Source: Takakia lepidozioides (lineage: Eukaryota; Streptophyta; Takakiopsida; Takakiales; Takakiaceae). Taken from it: a stretch of DNA of 60,000 bases. Numbering within the stretch: position 1 is the stretch's first letter; each line of letters begins with the position of its first letter. Shown here piece after piece: positions 1 through 10,163 of this stretch. The translations under genes and the position numbers were made by a program. The stretch is taken from positions 11,658,001 through 11,718,000 of the forward strand of contig CM060733.1 in NCBI GenBank assembly GCA_030704615.1. The letters are read 5' to 3'. Under the pieces are notes generated by a model. The model searched no databases. It was given only the letters and a program-made list of their open reading frames with translations, and was not told where the DNA came from.

Positions 1-201
1 TCCACAGCACTTCACTCCTGTTTTTCCTACACTTGATTGCTCCTCTTGGATAATCAAACTTGCACGGTGATTATTGCCATGGCAATCTACACTTGCAGTC
101 AATGACACATTGTTTGCGTCAACTGTACTCTGTATGATTGAAAAATGTGGGAGCTGTGACCTCGTGTTTGAGGCATGCACTCTTCATACATGTAGCTTGT
201 C

Positions 202-485
202 TCACCAGTAATCTCCACAGGAACAAACCCCATCTTTGAAGCTGTGAAAGCAACTGGCATCCCGTACAACAAGCAGTCGCCCAACAATCTTTGAAATGAA
301 CTTGGTGGCAGTGTGGCAGTCACCACACACAGAGTATTGAGGTCTGCTGGAATGCCTCGTTGGTTCAAAATGCGCAGAGCCTCTTCCAGTTGTCCTGCCG
401 TACATAGTGTCTTCACATCATCCCATTGTGCTTGACTCTGTAGCATGGCAGCTAGCTCTGCTTTCCCCCAAGGAGGTTTCAACAA
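202..485 (-). pseudogene. PPR-DYW protein, internally collapsed remnant
   Basis: Read on the minus strand, 485 to about 330 encodes the start of a PPR repeat region ([19 protein letters not shown]), while about 330 to 202 in another frame encodes the very end of a DYW domain: [14 protein letters not shown], then [15 protein letters not shown] and a TGA stop. DYW-class PPR proteins are organellar C-to-U RNA editing factors of several hundred residues. Here the N-terminal and C-terminal pieces are nearly fused and out of frame, and the middle repeats and the HxE zinc motif of the deaminase-like domain are missing. The family call is certain from the DYW end. That it is a dead gene is inferred from the deletion and frame change. 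Confidence 0.85.
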
Positions 486-1525
486 ACCTCAATCCAAAGG
501 ACTTCCTTGGAGCCCTTATGTCTGAGTCTGGCAATCTTGGACTTTTCTGTGAAACCACCAGTGAGTATGTGAGCTGCTGTACCTTCAACTACAGGCTGGC
601 CTACCAGGCTACAACCACTAAAGCTCATATAATGGGGAACAAACTCGACCAATCTACTTGATAGCAATGGTACGTTTTTGTGTCGGCTGCTCTGAGCAAC
701 ACTATCAATAATGCAATTACCACGAACTATCATCCAAATGCACACACCATCTTCATGCCAGATTCACTCACAAGGGCTCCTTAACAGACTCTTGCTCGTT
801 GATGGGATGTGGCCTCACCTTTATAAACCTGTTGTCCCACCACTGTGAAGGATCTGAGAAGAACTCCTGCCAGAGCCAATCGCTAGTCATTTTTTCGCCT
901 GCGACTCACTAATCTACAGTGTCGTGAACTTACATTTAGCATCATAGGGACTGGAAATTATAACACTAGATTGGAGAGTAAATTATAAAGGGTGATTGAA
1001 TGGAGAGCTTACAAACAGTAGCGACTGTAGACTCGGTGACAATCCTTGTATGTTGTGCTGTCATTGAGGCCAGTTAAGATGAGCTCCGTTAATTTTGAGC
1101 TGCAATCTAGCATGAGTACAGAACATAATTGGTCTCTAGGCCCTGTCCACTGCCTTTTGGTTTGCCCGTACTCTGACTTAGTGAATTGGTCACCTAAACG
1201 TTTCCAATCAGCACAAAGAAGAAGAATGACATCAAATCAAGCCAGCATAAACTTTAGTGCCTCACAATATAGGGTCTCGCAGAAAGATGTGATTAAGTTA
1301 TTGGCCATAGGTGCCCAAACATAAGGCAGTTTACCACAGCTGAATAGACCCAGTAACATAACCTCCAACAAGAGACTACCGACAGTACTGTGTCATCCCC
1401 AACCTCTGGGCTATTATGAGATGAACCAAGAGAACAACTGTTATTCAGTCTATTGCATCTTACACATAAAAGCCAATCAACCAAGGATCTGGTGTGTCAA
1501 ATGAACGCTAGTTAGGAGAGCTCAC
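486..1525. other. No recognisable gene
   Basis: About 1 kb with only short open frames that look like chance. It lies downstream (minus sense) of the PIR/SRA1-like exons and may contain decayed 3' exons of that gene, but I recognise none. Confidence 0.4.
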
Positions 1526-3110
1526 AAATTGAAGGCCACTAAAGATCCGGTGATACTCTTTTGATATTGTGATCTCAATGAGTCCAGTTTTGGATGGTAC
1601 ATCCCACTTCTCACAGACATGGGCAAGTACTGACTTAAGGTACGTAAGGGTGTAGTCGAGAATACTCCCTGTTTGTAGGTTGTTCATGTAAAGTCTATCT
1701 ACAAATACACAAGTCAGACCAGAAGGCAGAATTTTAGCTCTTTCTAGCCTTGGAGTTTTACTTTCTGGCACTGTCTGTCCTGATTTTGCCAAATTTCAGT
1801 GACAGCAACAGTTCAAAAATAGCACCACTGTAAGGAATTTCAGGACAGACACTCCACAAGCCATCGAGGCAATCAAAACACTCAGAAAAAGCAACTCATA
1901 GCAACTTTTTCTAGACACTGGGTTGCAAGCTCTCCTCTTATTGGCTCATAACCATTAAATCAATTCTCTGAAGCTACACGAACACTACTGACAATGTCCC
2001 CTTCTGACTTTGGTTGTAAGGAGTCTCTAGGAGTTTTCTCTCTCCCTCTGTTACACTAGATAACCAGAAGGGGAGTCTACACACCTGCAACCTCTGCCTG
2101 CTTGGCCATTGAGAGGAAGGCAGGTGCATGGGGACAAGCAGGGTCCGAGAGAACTTCGTTGGTTGCTTGCTTGAATAGACTCAACAAAGGACTATAGTTA
2201 TCATCACAAAGCAGCTGCTGTAGCTGGCCTTCCTCGTTGGGGACAACACCTAGCCATGGAACCACTTGCATAAAGTGCACCGTTTCTGTCTGTCTTGGAA
2301 TATATTGTGGCAGACACAGCCCCCCTTGTTAGGGGTCACACCCTCCCATTGGGATTAACATGCATCTGGCGATATGGGAAATAAAAATAGAACCCACCCT
2401 GGCCTTCACATATTCCAGCCTGACTGCAACATGGAACCAATAAATTTCAACAACCAACCAGGCACCAATAAATTTCATGCTATATTCATCCAGCCGGGAC
2501 GGTTCTATCCTATGGGGTCTATTGGTGGGGGGGGGTTGGGGGGGTTGACCTTGGGAGTTTCATAGGGATCAGATTTGACATTTTCATTTGCCTGTTCACC
2601 AAATTTGAGAATGGAGGGTCACTGACAGTCCCTGTGTTTCTATAAAACACATTGGCAAATGTCCTATCCTTTACAGTTCACACATTTACATGGACGACGT
2701 TGAAAACTATCAGGAGAGAATAAAGGTAAGGATTGAGAAACCTTCAACACCCTCATCGTAAGGTGGGATGGTGATGGCCTTGGGCATGGCTCCACGTATC
2801 TCTTCAATGCCTGGTTCCATGGCTGATATCTGGTGAAACAAAGTGAAGAGTTCATGAAAGTCATAAAAAATAACAGCCCAGTTTGATGCAAAGTGGCTGC
2901 CTTACAAACCAACTGTTTTGTTAGCCCTAGGAGCATGTTAAACATAACAGTTCTTCGAGAGGTAGTCAAGCAGGGCCCGGACAAGCCATGGCAGTGATCG
3001 CGACCCAGCAACTTGACCATGGCAAACATGTGGGGTAGACCATAAAACTTGCTCTGCAGCTCTGCCCAAACTCCATGTGCTGCATTCAGATCCTGTGCAC
3101 ACCCAACCAT
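1526..3110 (-). pseudogene. PIR: PIR/SRA1 (CYFIP-like, SCAR/WAVE complex subunit), 3' exons with a frameshift
   Basis: Several minus-strand blocks match, from memory, the C-terminal part of plant PIROGI/SRA1, the large SCAR/WAVE complex subunit that relays Rho-GTPase signals to Arp2/3 actin nucleation. In order they are: about 3095-2940 (FYGLPHMFAMVKLLG, then RSLPWLVRALLDYLSK in another frame), about 2840-2700 (MPKAITIPPYDEGVEG), about 2310-2085 (HFMQVVPWLGVVPNEEGQL to MAKQAEVA) and 1699-1526 (GSILDYTLTYLKSVL to EYHRIFSGLQF). The last two exons join cleanly: donor GTGTG after 2085, acceptor TTTGTAG before 1699, with a shared Asp codon. Exon 1526-1699 is followed by a GTGAG donor. A one-base loss near 2998 between LLG and RSLPW shifts the frame, so this copy is probably dead. 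The 5' two thirds and the last exon were not found. Confidence 0.6.
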
Positions 3111-4276
3111 TCCCAGCTCACAGAGCTCTCATGCTGTACATTGTATACCCTCACACTCTATGCACAATATTTTCACTGTCTCTGCTTTCATTGTTGAGAG
3201 TTAAAAAATGGGGGAAACCAGGACATTGAGTGAGTGAAGAAGAAATACCAAAGTGTACAGAAGGCCTTTTTGGCCAATGGAACCAAAGCATGAGATTTTC
3301 CAGACTAACTTCAAAAGTCTACCCTCTGAACTTCCCAATCCATGCGAAGAAGGATGCCCAAATAAAGACATACGTGGTGGCACAGACAAGAGAAGCGGAG
3401 TCCGCATTGGGGGATGGGGGCCTTCGAACAGGACGTTGACAAGGTTTGGGAGATCGTGCAAAACGCTCAGTCGTAGTGCAGAGAGTGTAATTGGAAAAGA
3501 AATCATTATGCAGCTCAAGGAACACCTGTCTCACAAAGAATACACATAGCATCAATTGACATTCATCTCATTTACTAGTGTTAGATTTGCTGGGTTCCGG
3601 AGGTTTCCAGTTTTAACCCATTCATCAGCCCCTTTCTCAGAACCTCCCATGTCGAGTCTGTTTAAAAAACATGACTTTCTATGAGGCCAAGACTTAAGAC
3701 AGTAACTTTGCTGTTGTAGTCATTGGTTTCTCCATCCATCCTGTCGGGGATTGTCAGTTCCTTTCCTCACTATTATCGAATCCAACCAAGCAGCTAATAG
3801 TGAACAAAGGACATCTCTGTCACAACAACTTTGCTTTTTCACAGGCTACACATGACCGAGTACGGCAGAGGCACTCTGTGTCGAGTTGAGGCTCACAATA
3901 CGTCCTGAGAAGGACACCAAGGAAATTGTCTCAGCAACATAAGATTGAAGGGATCAATGGTGACATGCTCTGAGAGCAGCTATGTTTGAATCTTAGTATT
4001 TCCACAAGTCTCTGCAAGTCCTGCCCTTGTCATTTTGTTCACATCGATTTTGTCCGAGTAATACAGTGCATTTTCAACTGCATAGCAGTGTAATTCTAGC
4101 GACGACCGAAGGTCGGAAGCTAGTTTAGCGTAGAGCAGGAATAGGGTGCCATAGTGCCACGTCATATTCTCCACGTCATCGTAGCCATGTCATCGTTACC
4201 ACGTCATCGTCGCCACGTTTCGTAGACAGGAGGTCGTCGTCGTCAATTTCTTTGGAACCTGCCCGCCGAAAGGTGT
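3111..4276. other. No recognisable gene
   Basis: About 1.2 kb without a gene I can recognise. Overlapping short frames occur on both strands around 3200-3555, none resembling a known family. Upstream exons of the PIR-like copy would be expected here but are not readable. Confidence 0.35.
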
Positions 4277-4483
4277 TTGCAGTGGGGGGAAAGGGATGAC
4301 GACGTCCCCACATCCTGCATTGTCCCCATAGTCCTTCGAAGACAGATACCTACCAAGGGCCTAAGTTTTGCGAAGCTGCAAGCAAAGGTAGGAAAGATGA
4401 TGGAGGATGCAGGTGTAAGAAAGGAGCCAGGGCACAGCTGCATTGAGGTGGAGAACCAGGTGCAAATCACATCCACAAATTGA
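4277..4483 (+). pseudogene. PPR protein E-motif fragment
   Basis: The plus-strand frame ends with KLQAKVGKMMEDAGVRKEPGHSCIEV, the signature of the E motif that precedes the DYW domain in editing-type PPR proteins, and then meets a TGA after VENQVQITSTN. No PPR repeats precede it and no DYW domain follows. Sequence resembling a long-chain acyl-CoA synthetase exon starts about 30 bp downstream. It is an isolated fragment on the strand opposite to the DYW remnant at 202-485, so the two do not form one gene as arranged. Confidence 0.75.
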
Positions 4484-4514
4484 GAAAATACATGCTAAGC
4501 GGAGGAGATTGTCT

Positions 4515-6213
4515 TTGCACTTAAGGGAGGCTGGATAGGCGCCGGACACACGTTTGGAGCATGGGGACGAGAGAAACTGCTCTGGGATGCCTTGGTATTC
4601 AAGAAAATTCAGACTATTCTCAGGGGCGGTCTCCGTGGATTGCTCTCCGGAGGTGCCCCGCTGTCGGGGATACTCAACGCTTCATCAATAGCTTTGGGTA
4701 TGATTTTGGCATTTGAACTACCTACATATCTGATTTGTTTGCATTGCTGTTAGATTGCCCACGAGATGAATGCACCAAGGAAACACGGGGGTGAAGCTAC
4801 TATGTCTGGCACTTGTGGAGTGGGTCTGAAACCTTTCATCCATTAGTCTTCTTGTTCAACACCAGAGCCCATTTAAAGAGAGAGATAGAGGCAAGCATGC
4901 ATATGTGATTAGTCGCCATCACTGCAAGGGCTTTATATTTGGCGCTTACATTTAGCATACGTACCAAAACCTTGACTTTGTGTGACTCTAGCTTGAGATG
5001 CTTTTCATGGCATGTAACATGTGCATGGGGTGGTGGATGAGGATGACAGGATTCCAACTGGCCAGGCCTACGGCCTCACAGAAACCTGTGCTGGTTAACT
5101 ATAGTGCCTGGGAGGATCCTTCAATTGGTCGTGTGGGCCCAACAGGACCCCATTGTTATGTTAAGGTATACCAGGCACGTTTGGGAAATTGTGAGCGCTT
5201 TATGTTTCACTGAATGTTTCAGTATGGCTATAGAAACATTACAAACACGTTGTGTAGTTGACTCGAACAGACATTACTAGAACTCACTGTGGCCATTGTC
5301 TACACTTACAACTGTGGCACCATCTGATTTTCTTAATAGACTGGATGGAAGTTGTACAGGCACGTTCCAAGAACTTCATGCCAACAATCTTTCTGTCTTA
5401 TGAACTAATATATATATATATATTCGTTTGGAGAATTCGTGATGATCATTAGAGGTATGGAGATTGATTTGGTGTTCTGACCAGGGGGGTTAGGTCAGCT
5501 GGTGGATACAGACATACAAAGCTGGTGGGGAATAGCATTACCATGGGTTACTTCAAAAACAAAGCCCAAGACAGATGAGGTTTACAAGGTAGCTTCTTGC
5601 ATTTTCCTGACTTGGAACTAACACTAGTTTGATGGCCTTGGTTAATCTAGGTTGTGAGAGATAGATTATTTCTTCTGTAGGGTTGGTTTGTTGAAGTTTC
5701 ACAGGCTAGCACCTCTCTCTGGACCATGGGTTGTCACTGCACTCAGGAACTTTGTGCAGCACGGGACCGATATTTTGGAATCAAGAATTGTTTTTTGTGG
5801 CCATACTCCTCAGCAGTTATAAAGTGTTTTATACTTGACCAGCACCTTTGACACACGAGTACTAGATAATGCTTGCAGGAAAGCAGTAATACAAGTAATA
5901 CATGAATAAATCAGAAAAAATTGTGCCTATAGCCGAGTAAAACATAAATGGGCATACTAGTTTTGCAGTTGGATCTATGTAACCCTTGTGGGTGATTCTC
6001 AAGTAAGTCCAGCATAGGTGACAGTTGGTCATATCATGCAGATGGGTACTTACTTCTTTCATGACGCGGAAGTGCCTCCACGCGCCACCTCTGGAACAGT
6101 GGGCAGAAAAAGCAAGCCTCCAATATTCCAGTTTTGCTGACTTGTGTCTGAAACCTGAGGCTGTCAAAGAGGTTGTGTCTTCACTGTCCATGAATCATGG
6201 GCCATTGGCTTAA
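4515..6213 (+). pseudogene. Long-chain acyl-CoA synthetase (LACS8/9-like) pseudogene
   Basis: Plus-strand exon-like blocks match plant long-chain acyl-CoA synthetases, which activate fatty acids as acyl-CoA using ATP. About 4515-4697 gives [19 protein letters not shown] and [13 protein letters not shown], then [10 protein letters not shown] one frame over, ending at a GT donor. 5061-5165 begins AYGLTETCAG, the AMP-binding signature, shifts frame, and ends WEDPSIGRVGPTGPHCYVK before GTATAC. About 5500-5590 gives TMGYFKNKA and TDEVYK. About 6090-6210 gives EQWAEKASLQYSSFADLCLK and EAVKEVVSSLS. Splice-like borders show it came from an intron-containing gene. At least two one-base frameshifts (near 4668 and 5092) make it non-functional. 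N-terminal exons are absent. Confidence 0.75.
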
Positions 6214-7746
6214 TCCAGACGAGAACAGAGCTCCCTTCTACTGGTGGTTTACTTCTGTCCTTTCCATCTTTGGGTTTGTCTGCCCAATAGTGGAATCTGT
6301 GTTTTGCTGTTTGTGAAAATGTTACCTGTCCATGCATATCGCATCGGGGTGTGAATAGCAATTGGATTGTGAATAGCAATTGGATTTAGGATAGTTTCTC
6401 AGTCAAAACTTGAAAAATCGAATCCACCAAGTTGTGACTTTTCATTGGTGTCCGCAAAACATATCAGTGGAAGCAGTGTAACCTGTTTTCAGTGACTGGC
6501 AAGCGTTTCCTGCTTGGATGATTTGTTATGATCAAAGGTCAATTCCAAGCTCTATGCCGGATTGGTCATACATGGAATCTATACTGAACAGTAGTAACGT
6601 AAAACTTCAATACTATCTCAGCATGAGGTATTGGATGAACTTCCGTCATAAAAACCACTGACATCCCAACTCATAGGGGTCAGCCCAAGCACCACAGGAC
6701 AGAGAATCTAAAAATATGAATAAGTTGGAGCAAATCTATTTTGGGTAGGCGCCAGAGAAAGAGACATACATTACCTGAAAACGTGAAACCAAATATCACA
6801 TAAGACCTGACATCACATCTTTATCAAGACCATTGGTTTTATTAGCCTACTGATGTACACTGTTTGAGTCCAACATGTCTGCTAATAAAATACTGCCCAC
6901 CGAAATAGAACAACACCTAACAAAAGTAATTGACATACCACGAGTCATAGATTCTAGATATACGATATCTACCATGAGAACCTGCCCCTTTCAGATATCG
7001 ACCGAAAAATTGATCTGTTTCCTAAGCAACGACCCCAACTCCAAAACTACTTAATGTATCAAAACGTAACATTGTCGAACTTTTTCTTAGCTTTGATAGA
7101 CGAATAGACCCATCAACAACTAAACAATTCATCCCGCGTCGTATTCCACAGCAACGAGGGGAAAGTGTCACGCATCACATACATGTCCCTGAAAAATTCA
7201 ACACCCATGAGTTTGCTGCAATCATAGCGACACGGACAGAGACGAGGGTGATGAGCGCGCCGCGGGTCCCATGGTGGTGTACGGCTTCTATCATGATGCA
7301 ACGGTGCCTTCGTGACACTTACCCGGTCGGGGAATCCTCCTTGCAATTCAAAATGTGTAACATCCTCCCCGCCGCAGGATATTGCCTCAAGCTTGAAGCG
7401 CACATCGGCAAACATGTCCACTAAGCTTACTCGTACGTTCTCTTCTCTCCGGCGAAGATGAAACGACCGCACATCCCTACTAACTCACTCTCCTACTACT
7501 GCCTTCCCGTAAGAAAAGAAAACCACACTATGTATTTCTAAAGTTTGACCATCCAATACCCTCCATTCCGAAACCGGGATTCCACCCTCCACTCACAACT
7601 GTTTCCATCAAATCACATCCACAGAATCAACACGTCTTCTCTGCCATAACGGAAGAGCAAAGACCGGATCAGCAGCAGGTCGAGGTGCATAGCTCACACC
7701 CATAGATGGTTCCAAAGCACCATCGTTGTACGCTACTTCGATACCC
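6214..7746. other. No recognisable gene
   Basis: About 1.5 kb of mostly AT-rich sequence. The longest frame (minus, 7472-7113, 119 codons) resembles nothing I know and has no supporting signal. Confidence 0.4.
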
Positions 7747-7754
7747 AAAAAAAA
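7747..7754 (-). terminator. Pol III T-run terminator for tRNA-Asp
   Basis: Eight consecutive A residues on the plus strand give an 8-T run on the minus strand about 23 nt after the 3' end of the tRNA-Asp gene, as expected for RNA polymerase III termination. Confidence 0.75.
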
Positions 7755-7777
7755 CAGTAGCGCTCTGTAAAACCCAT

Positions 7778-7849
7778 CGCCGCTGCCGGGGATCGAACCC
7801 GGGTCACCCGCGTGACAGGCGGGAATACTTACCACTATACTACAACGAC
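7778..7849 (-). tRNA. tRNA-Asp (GUC anticodon)
   Basis: A 72-nt minus-strand gene folds as a canonical cloverleaf. The acceptor arms GTCGTTG and CAGCGGC pair with G-T wobbles, and the discriminator base is G. The anticodon loop CTGTCAC reads GTC. The T arm CCGGGTTCGATCCCCGG has a perfect 5-bp stem. Internal Pol III promoters are visible: A box around TAGTATAGTGG and B box GGTTCGATCCC. There is no intron and no encoded CCA, as in nuclear genes. Together with the downstream T-run this looks functional. Confidence 0.96.
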
Positions 7850-8302
7850 TTGGCTACGTAGGAGCCGAAACTAAACCTATTTACCAATAACTAAGTATTG
7901 ATAACCACCCCTCAATCTGCAATGATGCGAAAAAAGGTGACACAGCAGAACTCTGATGGTTTCCCAAATTTATCAAGAGAAGTAGGTGATTCATGTCACC
8001 TAACCACTTTCTACTGATAATCAAGTTTAGTTCCTAATCAGACTATCTAACCCAAAAGTTGCCCTAAATATGCACATTATCAGACACAAAGGAAGGATTT
8101 GCAGCTAATGAGTTTGATGAGAGGCTGGCAACAAAAGCCTGCTGCAAGATCGCTGGAGTGAAATCTGCGAGGCACCGAGAGCGTGATTGCTAGTTTGCAG
8201 CGTGCATGTTTCATCCTTTCTCACAAATCCTGCAAACCTTTAATGAGGTCCCCATCGCAACAAACTGCTGGCAGCACTTCTACTACCGCAAACGGAAATT
8301 CA

Positions 8303-8486
8303 CTGCGTAAAGGATTTTGGGGGCAGATTATGCCTTTTTTGAGGCAAATTAAAATGCAGAAGATCGACGCTCCAAGGCGCTGGCGCATTCTGCAATCCTA
8401 ATCGGCAATTTGACTTTTATTGGTTCGTTATGGCCTGCAGCCAATCAGGGCCTCGCAGAATCTGCTCCCAAAAGTCCTTTACGCCA
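8303..8486. mobile_element. MITE-like element with about 28-bp terminal inverted repeats
   Basis: The left end (CTGCGTAAAGGATTTTGGGG and on to CAGATT) is repeated in inverted form at the right end (ending CCCAAAAGTCCTTTACGCCAG), with a few mismatches over about 28 bp. The 184-bp unit has no coding capacity, as expected for a non-autonomous DNA transposon. No clear target-site duplication was seen, so the superfamily is undetermined. It abuts a GC-rich hairpin on its right. Confidence 0.6.
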
Positions 8487-8597
8487 GGGAACGCGCCCCC
8501 CTAGGGCGCATTGTGGCACCTAGTTCGTCCTAGGTATTACCGGCCTTGCCCTAGTGACTCACTAGGAGCCATAATGCGCCCCAGGGCGCGTTCTCTA
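8486..8597. repeat. GC-rich foldback hairpin
   Basis: An inverted repeat with arms of about 37 nt: the left arm starts AGGGAACGCGCCCCCC, and the right arm, read in reverse complement, starts AGAGAACGCGCCCTGG. The loop is about 36 nt. The arms stay similar through GGGCGCATT(G/A)TGGC and CCTAG. It lies directly beside the MITE-like element and is much richer in GC than its surroundings. Confidence 0.6.
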
Positions 8598-10163
8598 GTA
8601 CTTAATAGTCGTATGGCTGTTTTTTTCCTGAATCAGGTATGTTATTATTAACGATAATTGTCTCCATATGCAGGTGTCTCCCACTACATCATATGAAAGC
8701 TCGTTTTGGATAAAACGTTGGATGACAAATAGCCATATTGAGATATTAAGTAAGATAATGTCCATCCGTTTAAGCAATTCTCAATAAATCCTAGCAGCAG
8801 ACTCGCTCCTACCGCAGCTCGCCTGCAGCTCGGATTATTATGGATAATGCTCCTCCACATTGACATTATCTAATACACGGAGTTCTTCTGAAGAATCTAC
8901 TTCGTGTACTTGCAATGGGGTCGGGTTAGAACGCAAGTCGCCAGAGTTTGGCTTGGGGAGTGCTTGGTAGGTCAGCGAGAGGGTAGCCTCGAAAAACCTG
9001 CTCAGTTACGTGTACGTAACATCAGCCTTAATTACTATATGGACCCAAGCTATCCTATGTGGAGCTTAGGTTCCGAGAGTTAGCAGTTAAAGACCCGAGC
9101 CTTCAAGTCTGGGTGACTTCAAGATGCTCCCAGATGCAGCCATCCTTGTCGTGCTTGCATGCATGTTTGAAGGGCCGACGATAATCTGAGTGATATAGGT
9201 ATCTTTGTGTTCAATGCATTGGTTAACAGCTTTCGGGGCCAGTTAGATTCCTGTGTACCATGTAAAAGAGCTAGTGATTATAACGTCAGTTTCGCAATTC
9301 CTTCCCCCCAAGACCTGCCAGGACAAATGAAGCACTCGAGAGAAACCTCCACAATTGTTCGACAGCGACGCCTCCTTCGTTTCATCGACGATCAACACTC
9401 ACCTCATTTTTTGCTGCACACCAACATTCACGTTGTGTGGTAGGTGGGGGGCTTATGCGGGAAAAGTGTACCCGGGAAGACTGGTAATGCTTGACTCGGA
9501 TCAAATGTACAGTTTCTCTGTGTAAATAGGAGCTGAGTGCCCGGAGGGGGGGAGGGAGTGGAGAGAGATTGGTCAGAGAGAGGACAGAGGCAGAGTTGTG
9601 TGGCGGGAGAAGTTTAGATATACGAAGGTTGATATACTGGGAGGTGGCGCAGAGCAAGGTGGCGGTCACCACACCGGCAGATCTCCAAGTATAAGGTCAG
9701 TCTCATTACGAGAATCTCTCCCCTCAAGCTCTCCTGAGATTGTATTAAAATCTGCATGCTCTCAAAGACCAAATTGGTGAATTTCATCTCGGTATCCTGG
9801 AAAGGCGATTCAAGGACGTTTTGTATTGACCTATCCCGGAAGTACGGCTTCCTGGGTGCTTTGAACATGCACGTCTATGTGGAACGTGTCCTAACCAGCC
9901 CCCGGGAGAGCCTTCGAGATTTGGAGTCGATTGGAAGAAGGGCTCTGGGTTTTTGTCGCACAAGGCACGAACCACCTGGGCTTATGCGTAAGCAGCAGAA
10001 AAACTCCTTACCGGTACCCTCTTCCGAATCTGATAGAGCACTACCGCTGTGTGCTGAGGTTTCAATCTAGTCCCAAAGCTTAACATCTGGGTGTGAAGCA
10101 TTCGTCAGACCCTGTCTGGGATTTTTCCTTCGGGTATCTAAAGCCTGGATAAAGTGGCAGGGA
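8598..10163. other. Upstream region of aquaporin 1, no gene recognised
   Basis: About 1.6 kb without a recognisable gene. Open frames at 9382-9868 are antisense to each other and rich in G or C runs, and look like chance. The 3' part presumably includes the promoter and 5' UTR of the aquaporin beginning near 10164, but no TATA box could be assigned with confidence. Confidence 0.35.

Noticed and set aside
2500-2545. G-rich tract near 2525-2545 as a G-quadruplex or telomeric remnant
   Set aside because: It is a single G-run with one T, without telomere-type repeats or strand-wide pattern.
202-4483. One continuous PPR gene across both fragments
   Set aside because: The DYW end is on the minus strand and the E-motif fragment on the plus strand, with PIR-like exons between them.
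7608-7835. 75-codon minus-strand frame
   Set aside because: Its N-terminal part is the tRNA-Asp gene read as protein.
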